Positions 34,672 to 44,377 of a stretch of DNA of 64,000 nucleotides are shown here, one piece after another. How positions within the stretch are numbered: position 1 is the stretch's first letter; each line of letters starts with the position of its first letter. The notes under the pieces were generated by a model, which saw only the letters and a program-made list of their open reading frames with translations, had not been told where the DNA came from and ran no database searches. Position numbers and translations under genes: made by a program. This DNA comes from Serratia plymuthica (GTDB lineage: Bacteria; Pseudomonadota; Gammaproteobacteria; Enterobacterales; Enterobacteriaceae), in NCBI RefSeq assembly GCF_018336935.1, contig NZ_CP068771.1, positions 1,426,001-1,490,000 on the forward strand, written 5' to 3'.

Positions 34672-35805
34672 TTGAACGACGCCATTCCTCGTCCTCAAGC
34701 CAAGTCGCAGAAGGTTTTCACCCCTCTGCTGGAAATCCGTAACCTCACTAAAACCTTTGACGGCCAAAACGCGGTCGAAGACGTCAGCCTGACCATCTAC
34801 AAGGGCGAAATTTTTGCGCTGTTGGGGCCGTCCGGCTGCGGCAAGTCTACGTTGTTGCGCATGCTGGCCGGCTTTGAACAGCCAACGGAAGGGCAGATCA
34901 TGCTCGACGGGCAGGACATGTCGCACGTGCCGCCATACCAGCGGCCAATCAATATGATGTTCCAGTCTTACGCGTTGTTCCCGCACATGACGGTTGAGCA
35001 GAATATCGCTTTCGGCCTGAAGCAGGACAAGATGCCGCGTGCGGAAATCGCCGAACGGGTGGCGGAAATGCTGTCGCTGGTACACATGCAAGAGTTCGCC
35101 AAACGCAAGCCGCACCAGCTCTCCGGCGGCCAGCGCCAGCGTGTGGCGCTGGCGCGTAGTCTGGCCAAGCGGCCGAAGCTGTTGCTGCTGGATGAACCTA
35201 TGGGCGCGCTGGATAAAAAACTGCGTGACCGCATGCAGCTTGAAGTGACGGATATTCTCGAGCGCGTCGGCGTGACCTGCGTAATGGTCACCCACGATCA
35301 GGAAGAAGCGATGACCATGGCGGGGCGCATCGCCATCATGAACCGCGGCAAGTTTGTGCAAATCGGTGAGCCGGAAGAGATCTACGAGCACCCGAACAGC
35401 CGCTTCAGCGCCGAATTTATCGGCTCGGTCAACGTCTTTGACTGCGTGCTGCAGGAACGTCATGACGACGCGCTGATCCTGCAAAGCCCCGGCCTGCGTC
35501 ATGCGCTAAAAGTGGATCCGGATTCGTCGGTGGTGGACGGCGTGCCGATCCAGGTTGCGCTGCGGCCGGAAAAAATCATGCTGTGCGAAGAGGTGCCGCA
35601 AGACGGCTGCAACTTTGCGGTGGGGGAAGTGGCGCATATCGCTTACCTCGGCGATCTGTCGATCTACCACGTGAAGCTGCTCAGCGGCCAGGTGCTCAGC
35701 GCCCAGTTGCAGAACGGCCACCGTTTCCGCAAAGGGATGCCGACCTGGGGCGATGAAGTGCGCCTGTGTTGGGAAGCCGACAGTTGCGTAGTGTTGACGG
35801 TGTAA
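34672..35805 (+). CDS. potG: Putrescine ABC transporter ATPase PotG
   Basis: This 377-residue ATPase energises PotHI. Walker A is GPSGCGKST, the Q-loop is MMFQSYALFPHMTV, the signature is LSGGQRQRVALARSL, Walker B is LLLLDEPMGALD and the H-loop is VTHDQEEAMT. The C-terminal TOBE region carries VALRPEKIMLCEE. The start is TTG 34672 (NDAIPRPQAKSQK follows, as in E. coli), with GGAGAG at 34658-34663. The frame extends to 34606 without homology. Confidence 0.95.
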   Translation: MNDAIPRPQAKSQKVFTPLLEIRNLTKTFDGQNAVEDVSLTIYKGEIFALLGPSGCGKSTLLRMLAGFEQPTEGQIMLDGQDMSHVPPYQRPINMMFQSYALFPHMTVEQNIAFGLKQDKMPRAEIAERVAEMLSLVHMQEFAKRKPHQLSGGQRQRVALARSLAKRPKLLLLDEPMGALDKKLRDRMQLEVTDILERVGVTCVMVTHDQEEAMTMAGRIAIMNRGKFVQIGEPEEIYEHPNSRFSAEFIGSVNVFDCVLQERHDDALILQSPGLRHALKVDPDSSVVDGVPIQVALRPEKIMLCEEVPQDGCNFAVGEVAHIAYLGDLSIYHVKLLSGQVLSAQLQNGHRFRKGMPTWGDEVRLCWEADSCVVLTV

Positions 35806-35830
35806 GTGGCGAAGGTGAGGAGTACTTGTT

Positions 35831-36796
35831 ATGACAATGCTTTCTGAACGCACGCCGCCGGAACCGCCGGCTAACGGCCCCGGCGCGCTCAAAGCGTTTT
35901 TCCAGCGCCTGCAAATGACCCACGGCCGCAAACTGGTTATCGCGGTGCCGCTGCTGTGGCTTACGCTGCTGTTTCTGCTGCCGTTTTTGATTGTGTTCAA
36001 GATCAGCCTGTCGGAGCTGGCGTTGGCCGTTCCGCCTTACACCGATCTGATGAGCTGGGCGGAAGGCAAGCTGGATATCGCGCTCAACTTTGCCAACTAC
36101 CTGCAATTGACCGACGATCCGCTGTATCTGGATGCCTATCTGCAATCGTTGCAGGTGGCGGCGGTATCGACGATTTGCTGCCTGATCATCGGTTACCCGT
36201 TGGCCTGGGCGGTGGCGCACAGCAAGTCTTCAACCCGCAACATTTTGCTGCTGCTGGTGATCCTGCCGTCGTGGACCTCGTTCCTGATCCGCGTTTACGC
36301 CTGGATGGGGATCCTGAAAAACAACGGTATCCTCAACAACTTCCTGCTGTGGTTGGGGGTTATCGATCATCCGTTGGTGATCCTGCATACCAATCTGGCG
36401 GTGTATATCGGCGTGGTGTATTCCTACCTGCCGTTTATGGTATTGCCCATTTATACCGCACTGACGCGGCTGGATTACTCGCTGGTCGAGGCTTCGCTGG
36501 ATCTGGGCGCCAAACCGTTGAAAACCTTCTTCAGCGTGATTGTGCCGTTGACGCGCGGCGGCATTATCGCCGGCTCGATGCTGGTGTTTATCCCGGCGGT
36601 GGGCGAGTTTGTGATCCCGGAACTGCTGGGCGGGCCGGACAGCATCATGATCGGCCGCGTGCTGTGGCAAGAGTTCTTCAATAACCGCGACTGGCCGGTG
36701 GCCTCGGCGGTTGCCTCCGTCATGCTGCTGCTGTTGATCGTACCGATTCTCTGGTTCCACAAGCACCAGAACAAGGAAATGGGGGGGCAGGGATGA
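35831..36796 (+). CDS. potH: Putrescine ABC transporter permease PotH
   Basis: This 321-residue inner-membrane permease has six predicted helices. The EAA loop that contacts PotG is VEASLDLGAKPLKTFFSVIVPLTRGG. The long periplasmic N-terminal loop (YTDLMSWAEGKLDIALNFANYL) is also found in E. coli PotH. It overlaps potI by four bases (ATGA), indicating coupled translation. Confidence 0.95.
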   Translation: MTMLSERTPPEPPANGPGALKAFFQRLQMTHGRKLVIAVPLLWLTLLFLLPFLIVFKISLSELALAVPPYTDLMSWAEGKLDIALNFANYLQLTDDPLYLDAYLQSLQVAAVSTICCLIIGYPLAWAVAHSKSSTRNILLLLVILPSWTSFLIRVYAWMGILKNNGILNNFLLWLGVIDHPLVILHTNLAVYIGVVYSYLPFMVLPIYTALTRLDYSLVEASLDLGAKPLKTFFSVIVPLTRGGIIAGSMLVFIPAVGEFVIPELLGGPDSIMIGRVLWQEFFNNRDWPVASAVASVMLLLLIVPILWFHKHQNKEMGGQG

Positions 36797-37638
36797 ACAA
36801 CTTGCCGGTAGTGCGTTCACCGTGGCGTATCGCCATTCTGGTGATAGGTTTCACCTTCCTGTATGCGCCGATGTTGATGCTGGTCATTTACTCGTTCAAC
36901 AGCTCCAAGCTGGTGACGGTATGGGCCGGTTGGTCGACGCGCTGGTATTCAGAGCTGTTCCATGATTCGGCGATGATCAGCGCCGTCGGGCTGAGCCTGA
37001 CGATAGCGGCCGCTTCGGCGACTGCCGCCGTGGTGCTGGGGGCGATTGCCGCCGTGGTGATGGTGCGTTTCGGCCGTTTCCGCGGGTCAACGGGGTTTGC
37101 CTTTATGCTGACAGCGCCGCTGGTCATGCCGGACGTGATCACCGGTCTGTCGCTGCTGCTGCTGTTTGTGGCGATGGGGCACGCGTTTGGCTGGCCGTCG
37201 GAGCGCGGGATGTTCACCATCTGGTTGGCGCACGTCACCTTCTGTACCGCCTATGTCTCGGTGGTGATCAGTTCGCGCCTGCGTGAGCTGGACCGCTCGA
37301 TCGAAGAGGCGGCGATGGATCTGGGTGCGACGCCGCTGAAAGTGTTCTTCGTGATCACGCTGCCGATGATTGCCCCGGCGCTGGTTGCCGGCTGGATGCT
37401 GGCCTTCACCCTGTCGTTGGATGATCTGGTGATTGCCAGCTTCGTCGCCGGGCCTGGCGCTACCACCTTGCCGATGCTGGTGTTCTCCAGCGTGCGCATG
37501 GGGGTGAATCCGGAAATCAACGCCCTGGCGAGTTTGATTCTGCTGGTGGTGGGGATTATCGGTTTGATTGCCTGGTGGTTTATGGCGCGCTCGGAAAAAC
37601 AGCGATCGCGCGAATTACAAAAGGCCGCCCGTAGCTGA
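36793..37638 (+). CDS. potI: Putrescine ABC transporter permease PotI
   Basis: This 281-residue permease forms a heterodimer with PotH. It has six membrane segments; the EAA motif is EEAAMDLGATPLKVFFVITLPMIAP. FTLSLDDLVIASFVAGPGATTLPM is typical of polyamine permeases. It is the last gene of the pot operon. Confidence 0.95.
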   Translation: MNNLPVVRSPWRIAILVIGFTFLYAPMLMLVIYSFNSSKLVTVWAGWSTRWYSELFHDSAMISAVGLSLTIAAASATAAVVLGAIAAVVMVRFGRFRGSTGFAFMLTAPLVMPDVITGLSLLLLFVAMGHAFGWPSERGMFTIWLAHVTFCTAYVSVVISSRLRELDRSIEEAAMDLGATPLKVFFVITLPMIAPALVAGWMLAFTLSLDDLVIASFVAGPGATTLPMLVFSSVRMGVNPEINALASLILLVVGIIGLIAWWFMARSEKQRSRELQKAARS

Positions 37639-37712
37639 TTCGGTTCAAACCTGCTATTTTTGCAATTATTGGTATTGCAATTGATTACCTGACTTTATAT
37701 ATGCCGTTTGAA

Positions 37713-37838
37713 TATACTCTAAATAATTCGAGTTGCATGAAGGCGGCAAGGCCGTGAGTCTCCAGGAACTTACTCAGGTAAGTTCCTGGAGGCGCGGGTA
37801 CAGCCAACACACATGCAGCTTGAAGTATGACGAGTATA
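37713..37838. repeat. Palindromic intergenic repeat, long form (126 bp)
   Basis: The 27-bp outer arms (37713-37739 and 37812-37838) are imperfect inverted repeats beginning TATACTC and reaching TTGCATG / CATGCAGC. A perfect 13-bp inner stem with a TCAG loop lies at 37761-37790. The whole unit can fold as one RNA or DNA cruciform. It lies between potI and ybjO. Two shorter relatives lie at 53347-53401 and 63603-63658. Confidence 0.75.
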
Positions 37839-37864
37839 GGCGGCGTTTGGTGGTATACACGGAT

Positions 37865-38344
37865 ATGTCAGAGATGCTGAACAGCAGGCAGGGAATGAGA
37901 TCGACTTCAGATGCGCCAGTACCGGTGATGGTGGCCGGAACGGCAATGGTGGCCATCAAATGCATCAGCGTGCTGTTGCTGTTGGGGGAGCTGGGTGTCG
38001 ACGGCGCTCAGGAATTTGTCAGTACCAGCGCTCAGGCCTGGGATTCTACGTTTATTTTTCTGGCCGGCCTGCTATTGCTGTGCCTGCAAATCAGCTGCGG
38101 TTTTGCGGTGATGCGCGGTCATAACTGGGGGCGCTGGAGCTACGTGATTTGCCAGTGTCTGGTGGTCGGTTATTTGCTGCTGGCGACCATCGGCAACTTT
38201 CTGCCGGAGGTTTTTACCGTTGAAGGGGAAACCAGCAGCCAGATCCTGCATGTCTTGATCCTGCAAAAAATTCCCGACGCGGTTATCCTGGCGTTGCTGT
38301 TTGTTCCCGTCACCAGCCGCCGGTATTTCGCCGCGCGTCACTGA
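37865..38344 (+). CDS. ybjO: Inner-membrane protein YbjO
   Basis: This 159-residue DUF2593 protein of unknown function has about four membrane segments. These include MVAIKCISVLLLLGELG, FIFLAGLLLLCLQISCGFAVM and the C-terminal KIPDAVILALLFVPVTSRRYF. The end matches E. coli YbjO (LQKLPD...LLFVPSTSRRFF). The frame runs upstream through the palindromic repeat, so ATG 37865 is taken; its ribosome-binding site is weak. Confidence 0.85.
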   Translation: MSEMLNSRQGMRSTSDAPVPVMVAGTAMVAIKCISVLLLLGELGVDGAQEFVSTSAQAWDSTFIFLAGLLLLCLQISCGFAVMRGHNWGRWSYVICQCLVVGYLLLATIGNFLPEVFTVEGETSSQILHVLILQKIPDAVILALLFVPVTSRRYFAARH

Positions 38345-38414
38345 GATTTTAACGGCGTAGAGTGATAAACTCTGCGCCCTTAATTATTCATCCCGAACCC
38401 ACAGGGTCATCTTT

Positions 38415-39542
38415 ATGCATTGCGCTTTGTATACGGCGGGAACCTGCCGTTCCTGTCAGTGGCTGGAAAAACCTTACCTGCAGCAACTGACGGACAAACA
38501 GCATCACCTGCAATCGCTGCTGGCCGGGCGCGATGTCGCCCAGTGGCTGGAACCGCTTGCCGGCGAGCAGAGCGCGTTTCGCAATAAAGCCAAAATGGTG
38601 GTCAGCGGCAGCGTAGAGCGCCCGCTGCTCGGCATGCTGCATCGCGACGGCACGCCGGTCGATCTGGGGGCTTGCCCGCTGTATCCCGCCAGTTTTGAAC
38701 CCATGTTCGTGGTGTTGAAACGTTTTATCGCCCGCGCCGGCCTGACGCCGTATAACGTGGCGCGCAAGCGCGGTGAACTGAAGTACCTGTTGTTAACCGA
38801 AAGCACCCACAGCGGCGGCGTAATGTTGCGCTTTGTACTGCGTTCGGATAGCAAACTGGCGCAGCTGCGAGCCGCGTTGCCGTGGTTGCAGCAACAGTTA
38901 CCGCAACTCAGGGTGATTTCCGCCAATATTCAGCCGGTGCATATGGCGATTATGGAAGGGGAGCGCGAGATCCCGCTGACCGAGCAGCAGGCGCTAGAGG
39001 AGCAGTTCAATCAGGTGCCGCTGTATATCCGTCCGCAAAGTTTCTTCCAGACCAATCCGCAGGTAGCGGCCAAACTGTACGCTACCGCGCGCGACTGGGT
39101 TCGGGCGCTGGGTATCGACAGCATGTGGGATCTGTTCTGCGGCGTGGGTGGGTTTGGCCTGCACTGTGCGCAGCCGGAAACCCGGCTTACCGGCATTGAG
39201 ATCAGCGCCGAAGCCATTGCTTGCGCACGCCAGTCGGCGGAAACGCTGGGTTTGCAGCACGTCAGTTTCCAGGCGCTGGACTCCACGCGTTTTGCCACCG
39301 CTGAAGGCAGCGTGCCGCAGTTGGTGCTGGTCAATCCGCCACGGCGCGGTATCGGCCAGGCGCTGTGCGACTACCTGAACCAGATGGCGCCAGGCTACAT
39401 TCTGTATTCAAGCTGCAATGCCGAGAGCATGGCGAAAGACATTGAAGGGCTGCCGGATTATCGCATCGAGCGTGTGCAGCTGTTCGATATGTTCCCGCAT
39501 ACCGCCCATTACGAAGTGCTGACGCTGTTGGTGCGAAACTGA
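38415..39542 (+). CDS. rlmC: 23S rRNA (uracil-747-C5)-methyltransferase RlmC
   Basis: This 375-residue SAM-dependent RNA methyltransferase has cysteines in [16 protein letters not shown] that, with one further downstream, hold a [4Fe-4S] cluster. The SAM site is [25 protein letters not shown] and SSCNAESM carry the catalytic residues, the latter the nucleophile Cys. Length equals E. coli RlmC (formerly RumB/YbjF). Confidence 0.95.
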   Translation: MHCALYTAGTCRSCQWLEKPYLQQLTDKQHHLQSLLAGRDVAQWLEPLAGEQSAFRNKAKMVVSGSVERPLLGMLHRDGTPVDLGACPLYPASFEPMFVVLKRFIARAGLTPYNVARKRGELKYLLLTESTHSGGVMLRFVLRSDSKLAQLRAALPWLQQQLPQLRVISANIQPVHMAIMEGEREIPLTEQQALEEQFNQVPLYIRPQSFFQTNPQVAAKLYATARDWVRALGIDSMWDLFCGVGGFGLHCAQPETRLTGIEISAEAIACARQSAETLGLQHVSFQALDSTRFATAEGSVPQLVLVNPPRRGIGQALCDYLNQMAPGYILYSSCNAESMAKDIEGLPDYRIERVQLFDMFPHTAHYEVLTLLVRN

Positions 39543-39547
39543 CTGAT

Positions 39548-39572
39548 ATAAGGCCCGGTGAGCGGGCCTTAT
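39548..39572. terminator. Hairpin between rlmC and artJ
   Basis: A perfect 10-bp stem ATAAGGCCCG/CGGGCCTTAT with a 5-base loop lies between convergent stops; the T-runs are short. Confidence 0.65.
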
Positions 39573-39584
39573 GATTTGCGAGTC

Positions 39585-40319
39585 TTACTGCGGGAACCAC
39601 TTGTCGTTGATGGCCTTGTAAGTCCCGTCGGCTTTGATGGCGTCGAGCGCGGCGTTCAGCTTGGCCAGCAGCGCCTTATTGTCTGGACGCACCGCAATGC
39701 CCAAACCTGTGCCGAAGTACTGCGCGTCGGTGACGTGCTCGCCAACCGGCGCCAACTGAGGGTTGTTCTTCAGCCATTCGTTCACCACGGCGGTATCGCC
39801 GAACACGCCGTCGATACGGCCATTTTTCAGCTCGAGAATGGCGTTCTGGTAGCTGTCGTAAGAGACGGTGTTAATCTCCGGGTGTTTGTCCTGCATGTAT
39901 TTCTGGTGAGTGGTGCCGTTCTCCATACCCACCTTCTTGCCTTTCAGATCGGCCAGTGAGCTGAATTTACCTTTCTGGGCGATCACAATCGCCGAGTTGG
40001 CGTAATACGGCTGGGTGAAGGCGACCTGCTTGCTGCGTTCCGGCGTGATGTCCATGCCTGAGATCACCGCATCGTATTTTTTGAATTTCAGCGCGGCGAT
40101 CAGGCTGTCGAACGCCTGGTTGGTGAAGGTGCATTCCGTCTTCATTTGTTTACACAGCGCGTTAGCCAGATCGATATCGAAACCGACGATTTTATTGCTG
40201 GCATCCAGTGATTCGAACGGCGGGTAGGTGGCGGAAGCGGCGAAGCGAATGGTGTCGGCAGCGCCGGCGTTGAAGGCGATCCCGGCCAGCACCGTCGCGG
40301 TAAGTAATAGTTTTTTCAT
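39585..40319 (-). CDS. artJ: Arginine-binding periplasmic protein ArtJ
   Basis: This 244-residue high-affinity arginine-binding protein is a partner of the ArtPQM importer. The signal peptide is KKLLLTATVLAGIAFNAGA. The mature protein begins DTIRFAASATYPPFESLD. FDIDLANALCKQM, SGMDITPERSKQVAFTQPYY and GIAVRPDN follow the polar amino acid binding-protein pattern. It is transcribed separately from the art operon, as in E. coli. A tandem ARG-box-like region lies 112-150 bp upstream. Confidence 0.93.
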   Translation of the reverse strand: MKKLLLTATVLAGIAFNAGAADTIRFAASATYPPFESLDASNKIVGFDIDLANALCKQMKTECTFTNQAFDSLIAALKFKKYDAVISGMDITPERSKQVAFTQPYYANSAIVIAQKGKFSSLADLKGKKVGMENGTTHQKYMQDKHPEINTVSYDSYQNAILELKNGRIDGVFGDTAVVNEWLKNNPQLAPVGEHVTDAQYFGTGLGIAVRPDNKALLAKLNAALDAIKADGTYKAINDKWFPQ

Positions 40320-40430
40320 GCGTAAAGCTCCTGTCTGCAAGTCTGCGTATTTTTATCTCGCCACCGCTTGATTTTACTGACAATAACCCAAAGGTTCTCG
40401 CGGTGATCGCTGGCGTTTACCCTGCCATTT

Positions 40431-40469
40431 AATGAATTGATATGCAATATAAATGATTAAAAATTGCAA
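40431..40469. promoter_or_regulatory. Tandem ARG boxes upstream of artJ
   Basis: Box 1 (40431-40448) contains TGAAT-TGAT-ATGCA, one mismatch to TGAAT-N4-ATTCA. Box 2 (40452-40469) has TGATT-AAAA-ATTGC, three mismatches. The 3-bp spacing is that of ArgR hexamer operators. Confidence 0.65.
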
Positions 40470-40477
40470 TGAAAATA

Positions 40478-40505
40478 AAAAGCCCCGCGCGAAGGCAGGG
40501 CTTTT
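40478..40505 (-). terminator. Terminator of the artPIQM operon
   Basis: AAAAGCCC/GGGCTTTT stem; read on the minus strand it is followed by a T-rich tail. It lies 20 bp after the artM stop. Confidence 0.85.
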
Positions 40506-40524
40506 AGACTGACCGGCGAAGCGC

Positions 40525-41193
40525 TCAGTTACGGCGTTCGAACGCCAGCGCACGCCGCTCGACCAGACGCATCAGCAAGGTCAGCAGGCCGTTGACGCAC
40601 AGATACACCAGCCCGGCGGCGCCAAACACCATCACGTCGTAGGTGCGGCCATACATCAGTTGGCTGTAGCCCATCACTTCCATCAGGGTGATGGTATAAG
40701 CCAGCGAGGTACTTTTGAACACCAGCACCACTTCGTTGGAGTAAGACGACAGTGCGCGCTTGAAAGCGAAAGGCAGCAGAATGCGCAGCGACTGTGAGCG
40801 TGACATGCCCAGCGCCTCGCAGGATTGCCATTGACCGGACGGGATCGCCCGCACCGCACCGTAAAACAGCTGGGTGGTGTAGGCGGCGCTGTTCAGCGCC
40901 AGCGCGATCATCGCGCACAGCCACGGCTGCGACAGCAGGTTCCATAACCACGGGTACTCACGGATCGCCGGGAACTGGCCGGGGCCATAGTAGATCAGGA
41001 ATATCTGTACCAACAGCGGGGTGCCGGTGAACAGCGTGATATAGATCTTTACGAGCGGCGTCAGGATCGGCGTTTTTAGCGTCAGGATCACGGTCAGCAG
41101 CAGCGACAACACCAGTGCCACAATCAGTGCGGTAATCGTCAGCGTCAGGCTGGTGTGCAACCCTTTGATAATTTCCGGCAAGAACTCAAGCAT
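40525..41193 (-). CDS. artM: Arginine ABC transporter permease ArtM
   Basis: This 222-residue polar-amino-acid permease has five membrane segments and the EAA-type loop SCEALGMSRSQSLRILLPFAFKRAL. Its ATG overlaps the last base of artQ. It pairs with ArtQ to form the channel energised by ArtP. Confidence 0.93.
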   Translation of the reverse strand: MLEFLPEIIKGLHTSLTLTITALIVALVLSLLLTVILTLKTPILTPLVKIYITLFTGTPLLVQIFLIYYGPGQFPAIREYPWLWNLLSQPWLCAMIALALNSAAYTTQLFYGAVRAIPSGQWQSCEALGMSRSQSLRILLPFAFKRALSSYSNEVVLVFKSTSLAYTITLMEVMGYSQLMYGRTYDVMVFGAAGLVYLCVNGLLTLLMRLVERRALAFERRN

Positions 41194-41909
41194 CAGACTG
41201 GCCCCCGCTCAAAACGCGTGGTGCGCAGTTCTATACGTTTGATCACGTACTGGCTGAACAGGGTGACGACCAGATAAATTGCCGCGGCAATCACGTACCA
41301 GGTAAAAGGCTCCTGAGTACGGGTGGCGATGCTCTTGGTTTGCAACATCAGATCGTTAACGCTGATCAATGACACCAGCGCAGTATCTTTCAGCAATACC
41401 AGCCACTGGTTGCCGAGGCCAGGCAGCGCATGGCGCCACATCTGCGGCATGATCAGGCGAAAGAAAATGGCCGCCGTGCTCATTCCTAGCGCCTGTCCGG
41501 ATTCCCATTGGCCCTGCGGCACGGCCTTCAATGCCCCGCGCAGCGTCTGCGATGCATAAGCCGAATAGAGCAGGGCGAGCGCGATCACGCCGCACAGGAA
41601 CGGGCTGACTTCGAAGTTATCGATCGCCAGTTGGATAGGCAGTTGGAACAGGCCGAAATTCAGGGTGAAGCCGTCGGAGAGCATCAACAGCAGCTGCGAC
41701 GAACCGAAATAGATAAACAGCACCACCAGAATTTCCGGCAGGCCACGCAGCAGCGTCACCCAGGCGGTGCCGAGCCAACTGACGACTTTCCAGCGCGACG
41801 ATTCCCAGACGGCAAACAGCATCGCCAGGATCAGCCCGAGGATAAGAGCGCAAACGGCAAGGCCGACGGTCATCCCGGCGGCGCTTGCTAGAGGTTGAAT
41901 TTCATTCAT
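41193..41909 (-). CDS. artQ: Arginine ABC transporter permease ArtQ
   Basis: The 238-residue partner of ArtM. The opening [25 protein letters not shown] matches E. coli ArtQ; the EAA loop is [29 protein letters not shown]. It starts 9 bp after artI and abuts artM. Confidence 0.93.
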   Translation of the reverse strand: MNEIQPLASAAGMTVGLAVCALILGLILAMLFAVWESSRWKVVSWLGTAWVTLLRGLPEILVVLFIYFGSSQLLLMLSDGFTLNFGLFQLPIQLAIDNFEVSPFLCGVIALALLYSAYASQTLRGALKAVPQGQWESGQALGMSTAAIFFRLIMPQMWRHALPGLGNQWLVLLKDTALVSLISVNDLMLQTKSIATRTQEPFTWYVIAAAIYLVVTLFSQYVIKRIELRTTRFERGPV

Positions 41910-41918
41910 CGGGGTTGA

Positions 41919-42650
41919 TTACTGCTGGAACCATTTTTTGTAGATGGTTTCGTAAGTCCCATCCTGCTTGATCTTGTCCAGAGCCGCATTGAATTTGCCC
42001 TGCAACTCGGTATTTTTCTGACGCACGGCAATACCCAGGCCGGTGCCGAAGTAGTCTTTGTCCGTTACTTTGTCGCCTACTACCGCCAGCGCTGCGTTCT
42101 GTTTCAGCCATTCGTTGACCACCGCAGTGTCGCCGAATACCGCGTCAACGCGGCCATTTTTCAGATCCAGAATGGCATTCTGATAGCTGTCATAAGGCAC
42201 GGTGGTGATTTCCGGGTGTTTGTCGGTCAGGTATTTTTGATGGGTGGTGCCATTTTGCACGCCCACTTTTTTGCCTTTCAGCGCCGCAACGTCGGCCACT
42301 TTGCCTTTCTGCGCGACAAACAGGGCGGAGTTATCGTAGTACGGCTTGGTGAACAGCACCTGTTTTTCACGCTCAGGCGTGATGTCCATACCGGCCATGA
42401 CCGCGTCGAAGCGCTTGAACTTCAGGCTCGGGATCAGGCTGTCGAAGGCCTGATTGGTGAAGGTACATTCGGCCTGGATCTCTTTACACAGCGCGTTGGC
42501 CAGATCGACGTCAAAGCCCTGGATCTTGTTGCCGGCGTCAATAAATTCAAATGGAGGATATGAGGCTTCGGTAGCGAAACGGATCGTTTCGGCTGCGGAA
42601 GCGGAAACGCTGATGCCGGCCAGAACGGCGGCGATTATTAGTTTTTTCAT
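41919..42650 (-). CDS. artI: Periplasmic amino acid-binding protein ArtI
   Basis: This 243-residue solute-binding protein is about 70% like ArtJ by eye. It has a signal peptide (KKLIIAAVLAGISVSASA), then ETIRFATEASYPPFEFID and AGMDITPEREKQVLFTKPYY. The E. coli protein binds arginine or a related ligand less clearly than ArtJ does. It is second in the artPIQM operon; the similarity to ArtJ indicates an old duplication. Confidence 0.93.
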   Translation of the reverse strand: MKKLIIAAVLAGISVSASAAETIRFATEASYPPFEFIDAGNKIQGFDVDLANALCKEIQAECTFTNQAFDSLIPSLKFKRFDAVMAGMDITPEREKQVLFTKPYYDNSALFVAQKGKVADVAALKGKKVGVQNGTTHQKYLTDKHPEITTVPYDSYQNAILDLKNGRVDAVFGDTAVVNEWLKQNAALAVVGDKVTDKDYFGTGLGIAVRQKNTELQGKFNAALDKIKQDGTYETIYKKWFQQ

Positions 42651-42683
42651 CGCAAACTCCCCAAATTACAGCAAGTAAAATTA

Positions 42684-43412
42684 TTAGTGTGATAAGTAAT
42701 TGGCAAACTCGGTGGTCTGCGGTTGCGCAAAATGGCTGGCATCGCCCTGTTCCACCACGCGACCGTTTTCCATGTACACCACGCGGCTGGCGGTCTTGCG
42801 CGCCACTTCCACTTCGTGGGTCACAATCACCTGGGTGATCCCGGTGCCGGCCAATTCGCGAATGATGCTGACGATCTGGGCGGTAATTTCAGGATCCAGC
42901 GCGGCGGTCGGTTCATCGAACAGCAGTACCTGTGGCTCCATCATCAACGCCCGGGCAATCGCCACGCGCTGTTGCTGGCCGCCGGAAAGGTGCAGCGGGA
43001 AGCGATCGGCAAAGTCGGTCAGGCGCAAACGCTTCAGCAGCTTGTCCGCGCGCTCCATCGCCTGCGCCTTGGACAGGCACAGCACGCGACATGGCGCCTC
43101 GATCAGGTTCTGCACCACGGTGAGGTGTGGCCAGAGGTTGTATTGCTGGAACACCATGCCAACGTTCTGGCGCAGCTCGCGAATGGCTTTTTCGCCCGGA
43201 GCCTGTTTGAAATCGAATTGGTTGCCGGCGATCTGCAATTGGCCCGAACGCGGCATTTCCAGCAGGTTCAACACCCGCAGCAATGAGCTTTTCCCGGCGC
43301 CGCTTGGACCAAGCAGCACCAAAGTTTCCCCTGCTGGGCAATCCAGCGTGATGTCAAACAGCGCCTGATGTACGCCGTAATAGCAGTTGATACCGTTAAG
43401 TTGAATGCTCAT
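42684..43412 (-). CDS. artP: Arginine ABC transporter ATPase ArtP
   Basis: This 242-residue ATPase is first in the art operon. Walker A is [10 protein letters not shown]-loop [13 protein letters not shown], signature [15 protein letters not shown], Walker [13 protein letters not shown] and H-loop VTHEVEVA. The start [21 protein letters not shown] matches E. coli. Tandem ARG boxes lie 45-83 bp upstream. Confidence 0.95.
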   Translation of the reverse strand: MSIQLNGINCYYGVHQALFDITLDCPAGETLVLLGPSGAGKSSLLRVLNLLEMPRSGQLQIAGNQFDFKQAPGEKAIRELRQNVGMVFQQYNLWPHLTVVQNLIEAPCRVLCLSKAQAMERADKLLKRLRLTDFADRFPLHLSGGQQQRVAIARALMMEPQVLLFDEPTAALDPEITAQIVSIIRELAGTGITQVIVTHEVEVARKTASRVVYMENGRVVEQGDASHFAQPQTTEFANYLSH

Positions 43413-43456
43413 GCGCCAGAATTGAATAGATATTGATGCCGCGAATGTTAACTTCC

Positions 43457-43495
43457 ACAGAATACTTATGCAATCTTTGTGCGTTAAAATTTATT
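43457..43495. promoter_or_regulatory. Tandem ARG boxes upstream of artP
   Basis: Box 1 (43457-43474) is AGAAT-ACTT-ATGCA in an 18-bp frame, and box 2 (43478-43495) is TGCGT-TAAA-ATTTA. They are 3 bp apart, the ArgR operator geometry. Each box has two or three mismatches. Confidence 0.6.
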
Positions 43496-43632
43496 ACTGC
43501 GCGGCAGAATAGTAAAAGAATAGCACAAGATACCGCGACTCAGGTTCGAAGGGGGGATTTGTCGTGCATGCTGTGAGGTATGTAGCGAAATTTCTTAAGT
43601 TGAGCAAACGTTGAGCGCAATCAAGGCATTTG

Positions 43633-43660
43633 GCCACCGGCGCCGAAGAGCGCCGGTGGC
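43633..43660 (-). terminator. Strong hairpin downstream of ybjP
   Basis: A perfect 11-bp stem GCCACCGGCGC/GCGCCGGTGGC with a 6-base loop lies 8 bp after the ybjP stop. There is no T-run. Confidence 0.55.
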
Positions 43661-43667
43661 GGGGGGG

Positions 43668-44216
43668 TTACTGGTTTTCCAGCACCTGCCGCAATGTGCC
43701 GCTGGCGGCGTGCGGCGGTACGTTCAGGTAGCGGATATCATCCACCACCCAACAGGTGCCTTCACGCACCATCAGCACTTCATCTTGCCAGTTGACTGCG
43801 CTGCCGCCGTCTTTTTGGTGGCTCAACTGAACGCGCAGCGGGATATTTTTCGCATCGGCGTTAGGAATGGTAGACGCGCTGGCAACGGAGGCGCTGGTCG
43901 CCCCCTGGGCATTGCCGGAGAACAGATCGCCGGTTATCTGATGCTTGCCCGGGTTTTGGTTGGCGGTGACCAGATCCTGGTATAGCACCTTACTCAGGTA
44001 AGGTTGCAATTGTGCCAGACGGTTGCTGTCTGGCAGTGAAGCTGCGGGGCCTTGTTGCAGACGCAGATCGTAAAATTTCTGTGCAACCGTATCCGGGCCG
44101 CCTTCCACACAACCGCCGGTACGGGTGCCGATATCCTTGAATGCCGGCTCGACGGTGGTACAGGCACTCAATAACAGCGCTAAGGGAAAAACAGCCGCAA
44201 TCGTTTTTGTTTTCAT
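43668..44216 (-). CDS. ybjP: Lipoprotein YbjP
   Basis: This 182-residue lipoprotein has a lipobox LSAC at residues 16-19 (AAVFPLALLLSAC). DUF3828-type content includes QKFYDLRLQQG, LQPYLSKVLYQDLVTA and GTCWVVDDIRYLNVPPHAASGTLRQVL. Unknown envelope role. Its place between artP and ybjQ matches E. coli. Confidence 0.88.
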   Translation of the reverse strand: MKTKTIAAVFPLALLLSACTTVEPAFKDIGTRTGGCVEGGPDTVAQKFYDLRLQQGPAASLPDSNRLAQLQPYLSKVLYQDLVTANQNPGKHQITGDLFSGNAQGATSASVASASTIPNADAKNIPLRVQLSHQKDGGSAVNWQDEVLMVREGTCWVVDDIRYLNVPPHAASGTLRQVLENQ

Positions 44217-44377
44217 CTCATTACCTTATGTGAAAGTCTCTACCATGAAGACCATTAGCCTACAGTATAAATGCGATTTCAGGCCTTGCATTCGTACTGC
44301 GTGCCATTTCATAACAGAACATAATTCCAAATTGGTGGTCAGATAAATGCGATGAATCAATCAAACAAGGAGTTCTG

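Noticed and set aside
33555..34685. 376-codon minus-strand frame opposite potF
   Set aside because: Shadow of potF; no recognisable protein pattern.
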